The position numbers and the translations under genes are program-made. Positions 1 through 7,402 of a stretch of 64,000 nucleotides of DNA are shown piece by piece (the first letter of the stretch is position 1; each line of letters begins with the position of its first letter). The stretch is from JAEUJM01 sp041908445 (GTDB lineage Bacteria; Actinomycetota; Acidimicrobiia; Acidimicrobiales; DATDAH01). The notes beneath the pieces were generated by a model. It was not told where the DNA came from. It searched no databases and worked only from the letters and a program-made list of their open reading frames with translations. The stretch lies in assembly GCA_041908445.1 (NCBI GenBank), contig JAYRFK010000043.1, positions 1-64,000 of the forward strand. Reading direction: 5' to 3'.

Positions 1-139
1 AGGCGGTGAACTCCGAATCCCCACCCTCCGACAGCACCTTCGTGATCGCCGCCGTCAGCGTCGTCTTGCCGTGGTCGATGTGACCCATCGTGCCGATGTT
101 GGCGTGGGGCTTGTTCCGCTCGAACTTGGCCTTGGACAT
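1..139 (-). CDS. tuf: Elongation factor Tu, N-terminal part (runs off the window)
   Basis: EF-Tu is the GTPase that brings aminoacyl-tRNA to the ribosome. Only the first 46 codons are inside the window. The translation starts MSKAKFERNKPHANIGTMGH and continues into the P-loop GHIDHGKTTLTAAI, which is the diagnostic EF-Tu G1 motif. The ATG at 137-139 is preceded on the minus strand by AAGGAG at good spacing, so the start is secure. Two tRNA genes lie just upstream on the same strand, so tuf and the tRNAs may share a transcript. The rest of the gene is outside the window and cannot be checked. Confidence 0.97.
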   Translation of the reverse strand, partial: MSKAKFERNKPHANIGTMGHIDHGKTTLTAAITKVLSEGGDSEFTA

Positions 140-187
140 CTGCGATTCGCTCCTTGGAACCTGACTGCTTCGTTGTGGGGGGAGTGC

Positions 188-264
188 TGGTGGCGGCGGT
201 CGGACTCGAACCGACGACCCCTCGATTATGAGCCGAGTGCTCTTACCGACTGAGCTACGCCGCC
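188..264 (-). tRNA. tRNA-Met (CAT), elongator type
   Basis: A complete cloverleaf can be drawn: acceptor stem GGCGGCG/CGCCGCC, D arm GCTC/GAGC, anticodon stem CTCGG/TCGAG with loop CTCATAA (anticodon CAT), variable GGGTC and T arm GTCGG-TTCGAGT-CCGAC. The discriminator is A and CCA is encoded (188-190 on the complement). The GC1-72 pair and body resemble elongator tRNA-Met rather than initiator tRNA, which would lack a 1-72 pair; a tRNA-Ile2 with modified CAT cannot be fully excluded from sequence alone. Confidence 0.93.
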
Positions 265-310
265 AGGTGGTGGGCGTCGCGTGCCCCGGCGAACCGGGTC
301 ACGACCTGCG

Positions 311-383
311 AGCCCCCTGCCAGAATCGAACTGGCGACACCAGCCTTACCATGGCTGTGCTCTACCGACTGAGCTAAGGGGGC
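311..383 (-). tRNA. tRNA-Thr (GGT)
   Basis: Cloverleaf: acceptor stem GCCCCCT/AGGGGGC, D arm with AGTCGGTAGA, anticodon stem CAGCC/GGCTG around loop ATGGTAA (anticodon GGT), T arm CTGGC/GCCAG with loop TTCGATT. The discriminator is T and CCA is not encoded. It lies 46 bp upstream of tRNA-Met and both precede tuf on the same strand. Confidence 0.94.
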
Positions 384-475
384 GTCGCCCCCAGCCGGGG
401 CCGGAGGACAGCGGACCAGCCTACAGGCACCGGGTCCCGTCCCTCCAACCCGGATCCGGGAAGCCGCCCGACCGG

Positions 476-1837
476 TCAGCCCGTGAACCGGGGCGCGACC
501 GGGGTGGGCCCCGCCGGGGGGGCCGGTGGCGCCTCCCGCTCCACGGCGCCGATGTCGCACCACTCGGTGGCGGGACCGTAGGGGCCGTAGGTCGCCCCGC
601 CGGTCTCGGGCACGCCGTTTCCGTCCTGGGGCCGGGTCACCCCGCGCTGGTCGTCGAAGGTCGTGCAGCTGAACATCGGGCCGGCCCAGAACGGGAGCGG
701 GTCGATCACGTCGACCAACGGGCTCTCCGGCGCCGGCAGCATGGTCCGGGTGAGGCCACCGTTGTCGGCGAGCGGGCCGAGGAGGGGGTCGTCCCCCTCG
801 GTGCCGGCCCAGCCCGCGGCGGTGCCACCGCAGCTGGTGTCGTCGCTGAAGCTGTCGGTGGCCCGGAACGGGAGGGTCGGGTCGCAGTTGGTGCCGCCGC
901 CGGCGGGGTCGGCGAGCACCGTCCCGAGGACCGACGGGCGTCGCACCAGGTCCAGGTTGGCGGCCACCGGGGCCGCGTTGGCCACGATGGTCCCGTAGAC
1001 GAGGTAGAGGCGGTGACCGACGTGCAGGCCGCCGCCGCGTGCGGTCGCGACGTTCGCGGTGACCGTCGCGTCGATGAGGCCGGCGTCACCGGTCGAGGAG
1101 AGCGCGCCCCCCGTGCGCGCCCGATTGCCGGCGAAGGTCACCCGGGTCAGCCCGACCGCGTCCGCAGCGCTGGCACCGCCGCCGGCGCCGTCGGGGGCCG
1201 CGTTGCCCTCGACCGTGGTGTCCTCCATCCCGAGCTGGCCCGAGGTCGCGACCGCGCCACCGTCGCCCCCGGCCCGGTTCCCCGAGAGGGTCGCCTGCTC
1301 GAAGGCCAGCCTCACACCGTCGGCGCCGACCACCGCACCCCCGTCGCCGCTCGTGCGCCCACCGGTGAGCGTGACCTGGCGGAACGTGACATCGGTGCCC
1401 GCCGGGGAGTCCACCGCCAGGAGGCGGCCGACGCCCGCGCCGTCGAGGGTGTGGCCGCCGCCTTCGACCACCAGGTCGGCCGTGCCGGTGTAGGTGGGGT
1501 CCGTACCGTCGTCGACCACGATGTCGGCGGCGAGGACGAGCGTGTTCGGGCCACTGGGCGCGGTCGACAGGGCGTCGAGGGCGTCGCGGTAGGAGGCCTC
1601 GTCCACCGCAGTGACCGTGGCCCCGCCTTCGGCGCCGGGCCCGTCGGCCACCGTCGAGGTCGTGGGCGGGAGCGTCGTGGGCGGGAGCGTCGTGGGCGGG
1701 TCGACGGTCGTCGTGGTCGGCCCGGCCACCGACGGGGCGTCGTCCGCCCCGACCGCGGTCGGGAGGACGAGGAGCAGGGCCACCGCGCCGGCGAGGGCGG
1801 CGCGCACGAGCGCCGTGGCGGTGCTCCGTGGCGGCAT
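476..1837 (-). CDS. Secreted parallel beta-helix protein, choice-of-anchor Q type
   Basis: A 453-residue exported protein of unknown role, probably surface or extracellular. The start ATG at 1835-1837 is followed by a clear signal peptide (MPPRSTATALVRAALAG then a long hydrophobic run ending near TAVGADD). A Thr/Pro-rich linker (about residues 38-65, with the repeat TTLPP) leads to a right-handed beta-helix region rich in short repeats of the form LSGNxAxxDGGAV and GGALSSTG. The C-terminus has the GPLADNGGLTRTMLP and CDIGAVE signatures seen in choice-of-anchor Q domain proteins, which are often polymorphic outer proteins. No catalytic residues are recognised. No obvious partner gene is adjacent. 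The ATPase-like gene to its right is divergent. Confidence 0.8.
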   Translation of the reverse strand: MPPRSTATALVRAALAGAVALLLVLPTAVGADDAPSVAGPTTTTVDPPTTLPPTTLPPTTSTVADGPGAEGGATVTAVDEASYRDALDALSTAPSGPNTLVLAADIVVDDGTDPTYTGTADLVVEGGGHTLDGAGVGRLLAVDSPAGTDVTFRQVTLTGGRTSGDGGAVVGADGVRLAFEQATLSGNRAGGDGGAVATSGQLGMEDTTVEGNAAPDGAGGGASAADAVGLTRVTFAGNRARTGGALSSTGDAGLIDATVTANVATARGGGLHVGHRLYLVYGTIVANAAPVAANLDLVRRPSVLGTVLADPAGGGTNCDPTLPFRATDSFSDDTSCGGTAAGWAGTEGDDPLLGPLADNGGLTRTMLPAPESPLVDVIDPLPFWAGPMFSCTTFDDQRGVTRPQDGNGVPETGGATYGPYGPATEWCDIGAVEREAPPAPPAGPTPVAPRFTG

Positions 1838-1874
1838 GGTCGACCCCGTTCGTCGTCGGTGACGCGAGGCTACC

Positions 1875-2030
1875 GAACCCGATGCCGACGGGCGGGATGT
1901 GCCGGAGCGGAGCGCAGGCGCCGCACCGACGAACCCGATGCCGGAGGCGTGCCGACGAAGCGGGACGTGCCGGAGCGGAGCGCAGGCGCCGCACCGACGA
2001 ACCCGATGCCGGAGGCGTGCCGACGAAGGA
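1875..2030. repeat. 68-bp tandem repeat, two full copies plus a degenerate third
   Basis: Two almost identical 68-bp units lie head to tail (roughly 1893-1960 and 1961-2028; the word GTGCCGGAGCGGAGC recurs at 1899 and 1967). A shortened third copy precedes them: CGAACCCGATGCCG occurs at about 1874, 1930 and 1998, the first interval being 12 bp shorter than the repeat period. The array fills the gap between the divergent beta-helix and ATPase-like genes and ends directly at the AAGGAGG ribosome binding site of the latter. No long open frame on either strand looks genuine across it. Confidence 0.85.
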
Positions 2031-2035
2031 GGCAC

Positions 2036-3418
2036 ATGGTGATGGGCCGTACGGCCCAGATCCGTCCTAACGTCCCGGCCGCTCCCTGCCGATGCTGCAC
2101 TGTGCACTTCGAGCGACTGGTGATCGAAGCGGGTGACAGCACCTTCACGCTCGACCTGCACCCCCGCCTGACCGTCATCGCCGGGGTGGGCCGCCTCGAG
2201 CGCGAGGGCCTGGTCAGCGAGCTGGTCGGCGCCTTGAGCGCCAGCCGCCCGGGGGTGCACCTCGAGCTCGAGGAGGATTCGGGCCGGCACCTGGCCGTGT
2301 TCCGACCCCACGGTGCCCGCCACCGGGTGGTCGACGTCGAGCAGGGCCTCGACATCTCGAGCCACTTCGCGACCGCCGACGGGTCCATCGACCTGCTGGC
2401 CCGCGCCGGGCTCGATCCCCGCAGCGCCAAGCGCCACCTGCGCCTCAGCGCCTCGGACCTGACCACGAGCAGCCAGAGCGACCAGCTCATCCGGGACCTC
2501 GCGGCGGTCGACCAGGCCGCCCTCTGGGCCGCGGCCGACCACGTCACCATCTGCGACGAGCAGCTCCAGGCCGAGGCCGACGCCACCGGGTCGACCCCGG
2601 AGGACGCCGCGGTGGTCGAGGAGATCGAGTCCCGCCACGCCACGTTCCTGCGGGCCCAGGAGGCCCACGACCGGGTGCGGCGCCTGTCGTTCTTCACCGC
2701 CGCCTTCGCCACGCTCGGCGCCATCCCGCTGTCGATCCTCGAGGGCCCGACGCTGGCGCTGCCCTTCGTCCTCTTCGCCGCCGTGGCGACCGGCATCTCG
2801 ATGCTCTACTGGCGGCGGATGGAGAACGCCCGCGCCAAGGAGAACGACGTCCTCGAGCAGGCGGGCGCCACCTCCTACCTGGGCTTCCACCTCCAGCGCG
2901 TGAACGGGCTGCTCGCGACCGACCAGAACCGGCGCCGCCTGATGGAGGCCGCCGAGGCCTACCGAGAGGCCCTCGCCGGCTGGGAGCAGGTCGCCGGCCC
3001 CGTGCAGGTCCAGTTCGCGGTGGACCACCACGAGGAGATCATGGCGGCGGCCCGCATGCGCCGCGACGTCGGCGCCGCCGCCCTCGCCACCCCGGCCATC
3101 GACAACGACCTCACCTCGGGGATGGCCCACGCGCTGATCGGCCGGCTCGCCCAGCTGCGGGCGCTCGGGCCCCGCAAGGAGAGCTTCCCGCTCGTGCTCG
3201 ACGACCCCTTCGTCGAGCTCGACACCTCGGTGAAGCCGTCGCTGCTCGAGCTCCTCGGGCGGGCCGCGGCCCACCAGCAGATCATCTACCTGACCGAGGA
3301 CGAGGACGTGGCCTCGTGGGCCAAGATCGAGGCGCTGACCGGCGACCTCGCGATCCTCGAGCCGTCGGCCAGCGAGCCGCCCCCGCTGCCGAGCCGCCGC
3401 AGCGCCCGCGTCCACTGA
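2036..3418 (+). CDS. ATPase-like membrane protein with degenerate P-loop
   Basis: A 460-residue protein not recognised by name. The N-terminus (FERLVIEAGDSTFTLDL, then LTVIAGVGRLEREGLVSELV) has the layout of an SMC/RecF-like ATPase head, but the Walker A position lacks the GK[ST] core. Two hydrophobic segments (about residues 225-270) sit inside a helical, charged central region. Near the C-terminus FPLVLDDPFVELDTSVKPSLL looks like an intact Walker B plus D-loop, followed by QQIIYLTEDEDVASWA. ATG 2036 is chosen because AAGGAGG ends at 2032; that spacing is short, so GTG 2039, ATG 2042 or GTG 2105 are possible alternatives. It may be a pseudo-ATPase. The 68-bp repeat array abuts its start. Confidence 0.6.
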   Translation: MVMGRTAQIRPNVPAAPCRCCTVHFERLVIEAGDSTFTLDLHPRLTVIAGVGRLEREGLVSELVGALSASRPGVHLELEEDSGRHLAVFRPHGARHRVVDVEQGLDISSHFATADGSIDLLARAGLDPRSAKRHLRLSASDLTTSSQSDQLIRDLAAVDQAALWAAADHVTICDEQLQAEADATGSTPEDAAVVEEIESRHATFLRAQEAHDRVRRLSFFTAAFATLGAIPLSILEGPTLALPFVLFAAVATGISMLYWRRMENARAKENDVLEQAGATSYLGFHLQRVNGLLATDQNRRRLMEAAEAYREALAGWEQVAGPVQVQFAVDHHEEIMAAARMRRDVGAAALATPAIDNDLTSGMAHALIGRLAQLRALGPRKESFPLVLDDPFVELDTSVKPSLLELLGRAAAHQQIIYLTEDEDVASWAKIEALTGDLAILEPSASEPPPLPSRRSARVH

Positions 3419-3483
3419 GCGCCACCCGCTGACGCGGCGCCGGCGTTGTCCCGCCCCGGTGGGGGCTGGGTAGTTTGCGGGCC

Positions 3484-3978
3484 GTGGACTTCCGGGTGCG
3501 GCTGGCGACGGTGGCCGACGCCGAGGCCATCCGCACCATCTACAACCTCGAGGTGCTGACCTCGACGGTCACCTTCGACCTGGTGGCGCGCAGCCTCGAG
3601 GAGCAGCAGGCCTGGCTGGTCGACCGCAACGGCGCCCACGCGGTGCTCGTGGCCGAGGGCGACGACGGGACGGTGTGGGGATTCGCCTCGCTCTCGCCCT
3701 TCCGGGAGCGCCCTGCCTACAGCACCACCGTGGAGGACTCCGTCTACGTGGACCGGGACCACCAGGGCCGCGGCGTGGGCAAGGCGCTGCTCGAGGCCTT
3801 GGTCGAGACCGGCACCAACCACGGGTTCCACACGATGATCGCCCGCATCGTCGGCGGCCACGACGCCTCCATCGCCCTGCACGCCTCGGTCGGCTTCGAG
3901 GTCGTCGGCACCGAGCGCGAGGTCGGCCGCAAGCACCGCCGCTGGCTCGACGTCGTGATCATGCAGCGCATGCTCTGA
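3484..3978 (+). CDS. GNAT-family N-acetyltransferase, phosphinothricin-acetyltransferase-like
   Basis: A 164-residue single-domain GNAT enzyme that would transfer acetyl from acetyl-CoA to an amine. The N-terminus VRLATVADAEAIRTIYNLEV and the central VWGFASLSPFRERPAYSTT are typical of the PAT/bar subgroup. The acetyl-CoA-binding motif A is DRDHQGRGVGKALLEALVE, followed by HASVGFEVVGTEREVGRKHR. GTG 3484 gives the usual N-terminus; a TTG at 3475 would add three residues. The true substrate is unknown. It stands alone, with a Fur-family gene convergent downstream. Confidence 0.85.
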   Translation: MDFRVRLATVADAEAIRTIYNLEVLTSTVTFDLVARSLEEQQAWLVDRNGAHAVLVAEGDDGTVWGFASLSPFRERPAYSTTVEDSVYVDRDHQGRGVGKALLEALVETGTNHGFHTMIARIVGGHDASIALHASVGFEVVGTEREVGRKHRRWLDVVIMQRML

Positions 3979-3994
3979 CGCGGGCCCGAGGGGG

Positions 3995-4426
3995 TCAGGC
4001 GCAGGCCCGGCAGCGCCCGATCAGGTCGAGGCGGTGGTGCTCGGTGACGAAACCGGTCGCCGCGGTCACCGAGTCGAGGGCGCGGTCGAGGGTCGACTCG
4101 ACCTCGGCCGGCACCGTGAAGTCCGCCACCGCGCCGCAGCCCGAGCAGATGAGGTGGTGGTGGTGGTGGCCGGCGAGGTCCTCGGTGAGCTCGTAGCGGG
4201 CGAAGTCGTCGGTGCCGTGGACGCGGTGGACGACGCCGTTCTCCTCGAGGACGGCGAGGTTGCGGTAGAGCGAGCTCTGGGCCAGGTTCCGGCGCCGGGC
4301 GAGGATGTCCGGGATGGTCAGCGGCCGGTCGGCGGCCTCGAGCACCTCCACCACCGTGCGCCGGTTCGTCGTGTAGCGCTGGTCCCCCCGGCGGAGGCGG
4401 TCGGCGACGGCGGCGTGGAGCTCCAC
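3995..4426 (-). CDS. zur: Fur-family metalloregulator, probably Zur
   Basis: A 143-residue Fur-superfamily repressor. The N-terminal winged helix (RYTTNRRTVVEVLEAADRPL, then SSLYRNLAVLEENGVV) would bind DNA. The dimerisation and metal region has HHHHHLICSGCG with CSGC and a C-terminal CRAC, giving the two CXXC pairs of a structural zinc site. Zinc rather than iron sensing is inferred from its neighbours, a ZnuABC-type uptake system, and from the candidate sites nearby. It starts 42 bp after the znuC stop on the same strand, so the two may be co-transcribed. Confidence 0.85.
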   Translation of the reverse strand: MELHAAVADRLRRGDQRYTTNRRTVVEVLEAADRPLTIPDILARRRNLAQSSLYRNLAVLEENGVVHRVHGTDDFARYELTEDLAGHHHHHLICSGCGAVADFTVPAEVESTLDRALDSVTAATGFVTEHHRLDLIGRCRACA

Positions 4427-4448
4427 GCCATCAGCCTAGTACGGAGAA

Positions 4449-4465
4449 TGAGAATCAGTGAGAAC
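4449..4465. promoter_or_regulatory. Candidate Zur/Fur half-sites upstream of the regulator
   Basis: Two direct copies of TGAGAA[TC] (4449-4455 and 4459-4465) lie in the 42-bp gap between znuC and the Zur-type gene. The same TGAGAA half-site occurs in the znuC-znuA gap. Possible autoregulatory site; weak on its own. Confidence 0.35.
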
Positions 4466-4468
4466 CGG

Positions 4469-5323
4469 TCAGGGTGCCGGCGGGGGCGTGCGCAGCTCGT
4501 CGGCCCGGTGCTCGTGGCCGCCGTGGTCGTGGGCGTCGCCGGTGCCGTGGTGGTGGTGCGCGCCGTCGTCGACCATCACCGCACCCCCGTCGAGGCGGAG
4601 CACCGCGCCCCGGTAGGCCCGGCCCAGGTGCTCGGCGGTGAGGACGGCGGCGGGCGGGCCGGCGGCGACGAGCTCGGTGGCGAGCAGCACGAGGTGGTCG
4701 GACGCGGCCGCCTCGGAGAGGTCGTGGGTGCTGGTCACCACCGTGCAACCCCGGTCGCGCTCCTCGGCCACGGTGGCGAGGATGGTCTGCTGCGAGCCCG
4801 GGTCGAGGCCGGCGAGGGGCTCGTCGAGGAGGAGCACGTCGGCGTGCTGCACGAGGCCCTGGGCCACGAAGACCCGCTGGCGCTGCCCGCCGGAGAGCTC
4901 CCGCAGGTGGCGCTGCGAGAGCGGGCCGAGGTCGAGGCGCTCGAGGGCCTCGTCCACGAGGCGGCGGTCCGCCCGCGTGAGGCGGCCGACGACCCCCCGG
5001 TGCGCGTAGCGGCCCATGGCCACGGCCTCGCGCACGGTGACGGGCAGGTGCTCACCGGTGGTCGTGGCCTGCAGCACGTAGGCGAGTCGGGGACGCACCG
5101 CCGCGGGGTCGCCCCCCAGCACCGTGACCCGCCCCGCGGACGGGCGGCGCAGCCCGGCGATGGCGTGCAGGAGGGTGGACTTCCCCGAGCCGTTGGGGCC
5201 GATGAGGCTGGTGGCCTGGCCGGCGGTCAAGGCGAACGAGACGCCGTCGAGCGCCAACCGGGTGCCGTAGGCCACGCGCAGGTCCTCGACCCGGACGGTC
5301 TCGGCGCGGGGGTTGCGGTCCAC
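4469..5323 (-). CDS. znuC: Zinc ABC transporter ATP-binding protein
   Basis: A 284-residue ABC ATPase for metal uptake across the cytoplasmic membrane. Walker A is GPNGSGKSTLLHAI, the signature is LRELSGGQRQRVFVAQ, Walker B is ADVLLLDEPLAGLD and the switch His is in STHDLSEAA. The C-terminus carries a His-rich tail (HHHHGTGDAHDHGGHEH) that may bind zinc. It is divergent from the lipoprotein (znuA) and permease (znuB) genes, sharing a 71-bp promoter region that contains a candidate Zur site. Manganese transporters have the same family architecture, so metal specificity is inferred from context. Confidence 0.88.
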   Translation of the reverse strand: MDRNPRAETVRVEDLRVAYGTRLALDGVSFALTAGQATSLIGPNGSGKSTLLHAIAGLRRPSAGRVTVLGGDPAAVRPRLAYVLQATTTGEHLPVTVREAVAMGRYAHRGVVGRLTRADRRLVDEALERLDLGPLSQRHLRELSGGQRQRVFVAQGLVQHADVLLLDEPLAGLDPGSQQTILATVAEERDRGCTVVTSTHDLSEAAASDHLVLLATELVAAGPPAAVLTAEHLGRAYRGAVLRLDGGAVMVDDGAHHHHGTGDAHDHGGHEHRADELRTPPPAP

Positions 5324-5349
5324 GGCCGTCCACTCTACGGTGTGGCCAA

Positions 5350-5369
5350 ATAAGAGTAGTTCTCATTAC
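5350..5369. promoter_or_regulatory. Candidate Zur operator between znuC and znuA
   Basis: AT-rich imperfect dyad TAAGAGTAGTTCTCATTA in an otherwise very GC-rich stretch, placed between the divergent znuC (start 5323) and znuA (start 5395). It resembles the actinobacterial Zur box in having a TGAGAA-type half facing its complement, but matches the usual consensus only partly. It could repress both directions. Confidence 0.5.
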
Positions 5370-5394
5370 TTGTTGCTCCGCCCGAAGGACCGCC

Positions 5395-6330
5395 GTGCGC
5401 CGAACCCGCCTCCCCGCCCTCCTCGTCGTGCCGGCGCTGCTCCTCACGGCGGCCGCCTGCTCGTCGGACGAGGGGGGCGGCGGGTCCGGTACCCCCACCG
5501 TGGTGGCCACCACGAGCATCCTCGGCGACGTGGTCGAGAACGTGGTGGGTGATGCCGCCGAGGTCGTCGTCCTCATGCCCGCCGGGGTCGACCCCCACGA
5601 GTTCGAGCTGTCGGCCGCGCAGGCCGCCCAGCTCCAGGAGGCCGACGCCATCGTGGCCAACGGCCTGGGGTTCGAGGCGGGCCTGGGGGACGCCCTCGAC
5701 GCCGCCGAGCAGGCCGGCGTCCCGCGCTACGACGTGGCACCGGACGTGGACCCGCTGCCGCTGGCCGAGGGCGGCGACGGGAGCGGCCTCGACCCCCACG
5801 TGTTCACCGACCCGGCCCGGATGGCCCAGGGCGCCGAGAACATCGCTGCGGCCCTCGGCGACGCGGTCCCGGCCCTCGACACCGCCGAGGTCCGTGCCCA
5901 GGCGAGCGCCTACGCCGACGAGCTGCTGGCCGCCGATGCGGACATCGCCGCCGAGGTCGCCGCCATCCCGGAGGACCAGCGGGTGCTGGTCACGAACCAC
6001 GAGGTGCTCTCCTACTTCGCCGACCGCTACGGCTTCGAGGTCGTGGGCACCGTGGTGCCCGGGGCCACGACCCTGGCCGAGCCGAGCTCGCAGGAGCTGA
6101 GCGACCTGGCCGACACGATCCGTGAGTACGACGTGCCGGCGATCTTCGCCGATGCCGCCTCCCCCACCGACCTGGCGGACGCCCTCGCCGGCGAGGAGGA
6201 CCTCGACGTCGAGGTCGTGGCGCTCTACAGCGAGTCGCTGGGTGAGCCGGGCACGGGCGCCGACACCTACCTCGGCATGGTCACGACCAACGCCGCCGCC
6301 ATCACCGGCGCGCTGACCGGAGGGTCGTAG
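5395..6330 (+). CDS. znuA: Zinc/manganese ABC transporter substrate-binding lipoprotein
   Basis: A 311-residue lipoprotein that would capture Zn(II) outside the membrane. The signal peptide ends in the lipobox LTAAAC with Cys22 as the lipidated residue. Cluster A-I metal ligands are visible: His68 in GVDPHEF, a second His in LDPHVFTDP and a third in VTNHEVLSYF, with a late Asp in IFADAASPTD. The usual His-rich loop of ZnuA is replaced by a short acidic Gly-rich segment. The GTG start has weak ribosome binding sequence GAAGGA. znuB follows after 3 bp. Confidence 0.9.
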   Translation: MRRTRLPALLVVPALLLTAAACSSDEGGGGSGTPTVVATTSILGDVVENVVGDAAEVVVLMPAGVDPHEFELSAAQAAQLQEADAIVANGLGFEAGLGDALDAAEQAGVPRYDVAPDVDPLPLAEGGDGSGLDPHVFTDPARMAQGAENIAAALGDAVPALDTAEVRAQASAYADELLAADADIAAEVAAIPEDQRVLVTNHEVLSYFADRYGFEVVGTVVPGATTLAEPSSQELSDLADTIREYDVPAIFADAASPTDLADALAGEEDLDVEVVALYSESLGEPGTGADTYLGMVTTNAAAITGALTGGS

Positions 6331-6333
6331 GGG

Positions 6334-7191
6334 ATGCTCGACTGGTTCCTCGACCCGTTCCAGTACGGCTTCATGCAGCGGGCGCTGCTCGGCGGCGGCC
6401 TGGCCGCGCTGATCTGCGCGGTGGTCGGCACCTGGGTCGTGCTGCGGGGCCTCGCCTTCATGGGCGACGCCCTCGCCCACGGGGTGCTCCCCGGCATCGC
6501 CCTGGCCTTCCTCTGGGGCTTCGACCTCACCCTCGGCGCGCTGGCCAGCGCCGCGCTCATGGTCGCCGGCATCAACCTGGTCAACCGCCGTGGCCACCTC
6601 CGCGAGGACACGGGCATCGGCCTGCTGTTCGTGGGGATGCTCGCCCTCGGCGTGATCATCATCTCCCGGGCGCCGACGTTCTCGACCGAGCTCACCGGCT
6701 TCCTCTTCGGCAACGTGCTCGGGGTCACCACGGGCGACCTCACCGCCCAGGCCGGCGCCGCCGTGCTCACCGTCGGCCTGGCCACCCTGCTCTACCGGCC
6801 GTTCCTGGCGCTGGCCTTCAACCCCGACAAGGCCGCTCTGCTCGGGCTGCGTCCCCGCCTGGCCAACCTGGTCCTGCTCGCCCTCATCGCGGTCGCCGTG
6901 GTCTCGTCGTTCCGCGCCGTCGGCACCCTGCTGGTGTTCGGCCTGCTGATCGCGCCGCCGGCCGCCGCCTCGCTGCTCGTGCGGCGGGTGCCGACGATGA
7001 TGGTCACCGCCGCCGCCCTCGGCGTGGGCAGCGTCGCCCTGGGCCTGGTGCTCAGCTACCACTACGACACCGCCGCCGGCGCCACCATGGCGGGGGTGGC
7101 GGTGCTGGTGTTCTTCGTGGTGCTGGCGGCCACCGAGGCCGTCGGGGCCCTGCGCCCGTCGCCGGCGGGCCCCGCCGGCGCCCCTGCCTGA
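6334..7191 (+). CDS. znuB: Zinc/manganese ABC transporter permease (ABC-3 family)
   Basis: A 285-residue integral membrane permease with about eight hydrophobic segments. MLDWFLDPFQYGFMQRALLG, then LRGLAFMGDALAHGVLPGIA, is the typical ABC-3 N-terminus and coupling region. It works with ZnuA and ZnuC to import metal. It begins 3 bp after znuA stops. Its ATPase is encoded on the other strand, so the transporter is split over a divergent promoter. Confidence 0.92.
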   Translation: MLDWFLDPFQYGFMQRALLGGGLAALICAVVGTWVVLRGLAFMGDALAHGVLPGIALAFLWGFDLTLGALASAALMVAGINLVNRRGHLREDTGIGLLFVGMLALGVIIISRAPTFSTELTGFLFGNVLGVTTGDLTAQAGAAVLTVGLATLLYRPFLALAFNPDKAALLGLRPRLANLVLLALIAVAVVSSFRAVGTLLVFGLLIAPPAAASLLVRRVPTMMVTAAALGVGSVALGLVLSYHYDTAAGATMAGVAVLVFFVVLAATEAVGALRPSPAGPAGAPA

Positions 7192-7402
7192 CGCCCCCAC
7201 CCGGCCGCCGTCGGGCCGCCCGCGAGGGGAGGGCCGGGACGCGGGCGTAGCCTGGTCCGGTGCTGGACACGCCCGGCGTCGGGACGGACATCGACGTCGA
7301 CGAGAAGCACGCGTGGCCGGCGGTCACCGGGAACCGACCAGCCCGCTCAGACGACCATCCCTTCGGGCCGGCCCCACGGCCGTGCACCCCCCCTCCACCC
7401 CC

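Noticed and set aside
1875..2030. Possible CRISPR array
   Set aside because: The copies are directly adjacent with no unique spacers and the unit is 68 bp, so it is a simple tandem repeat; no cas genes are in the window.
281..2035. Long open frame on the plus strand upstream of, and in frame with, the ATPase-like gene (from 281)
   Set aside because: It is antisense to tRNA-Thr and to the exported beta-helix gene, is full of Arg/Gly-rich shadow sequence, and a good ribosome binding site starts the real gene at 2036.
1838..3415. Minus-strand open frame continuing upstream of the beta-helix gene
   Set aside because: The signal peptide begins at the ATG at 1837; the upstream part is the antisense shadow of the ATPase-like gene and the tandem repeats.
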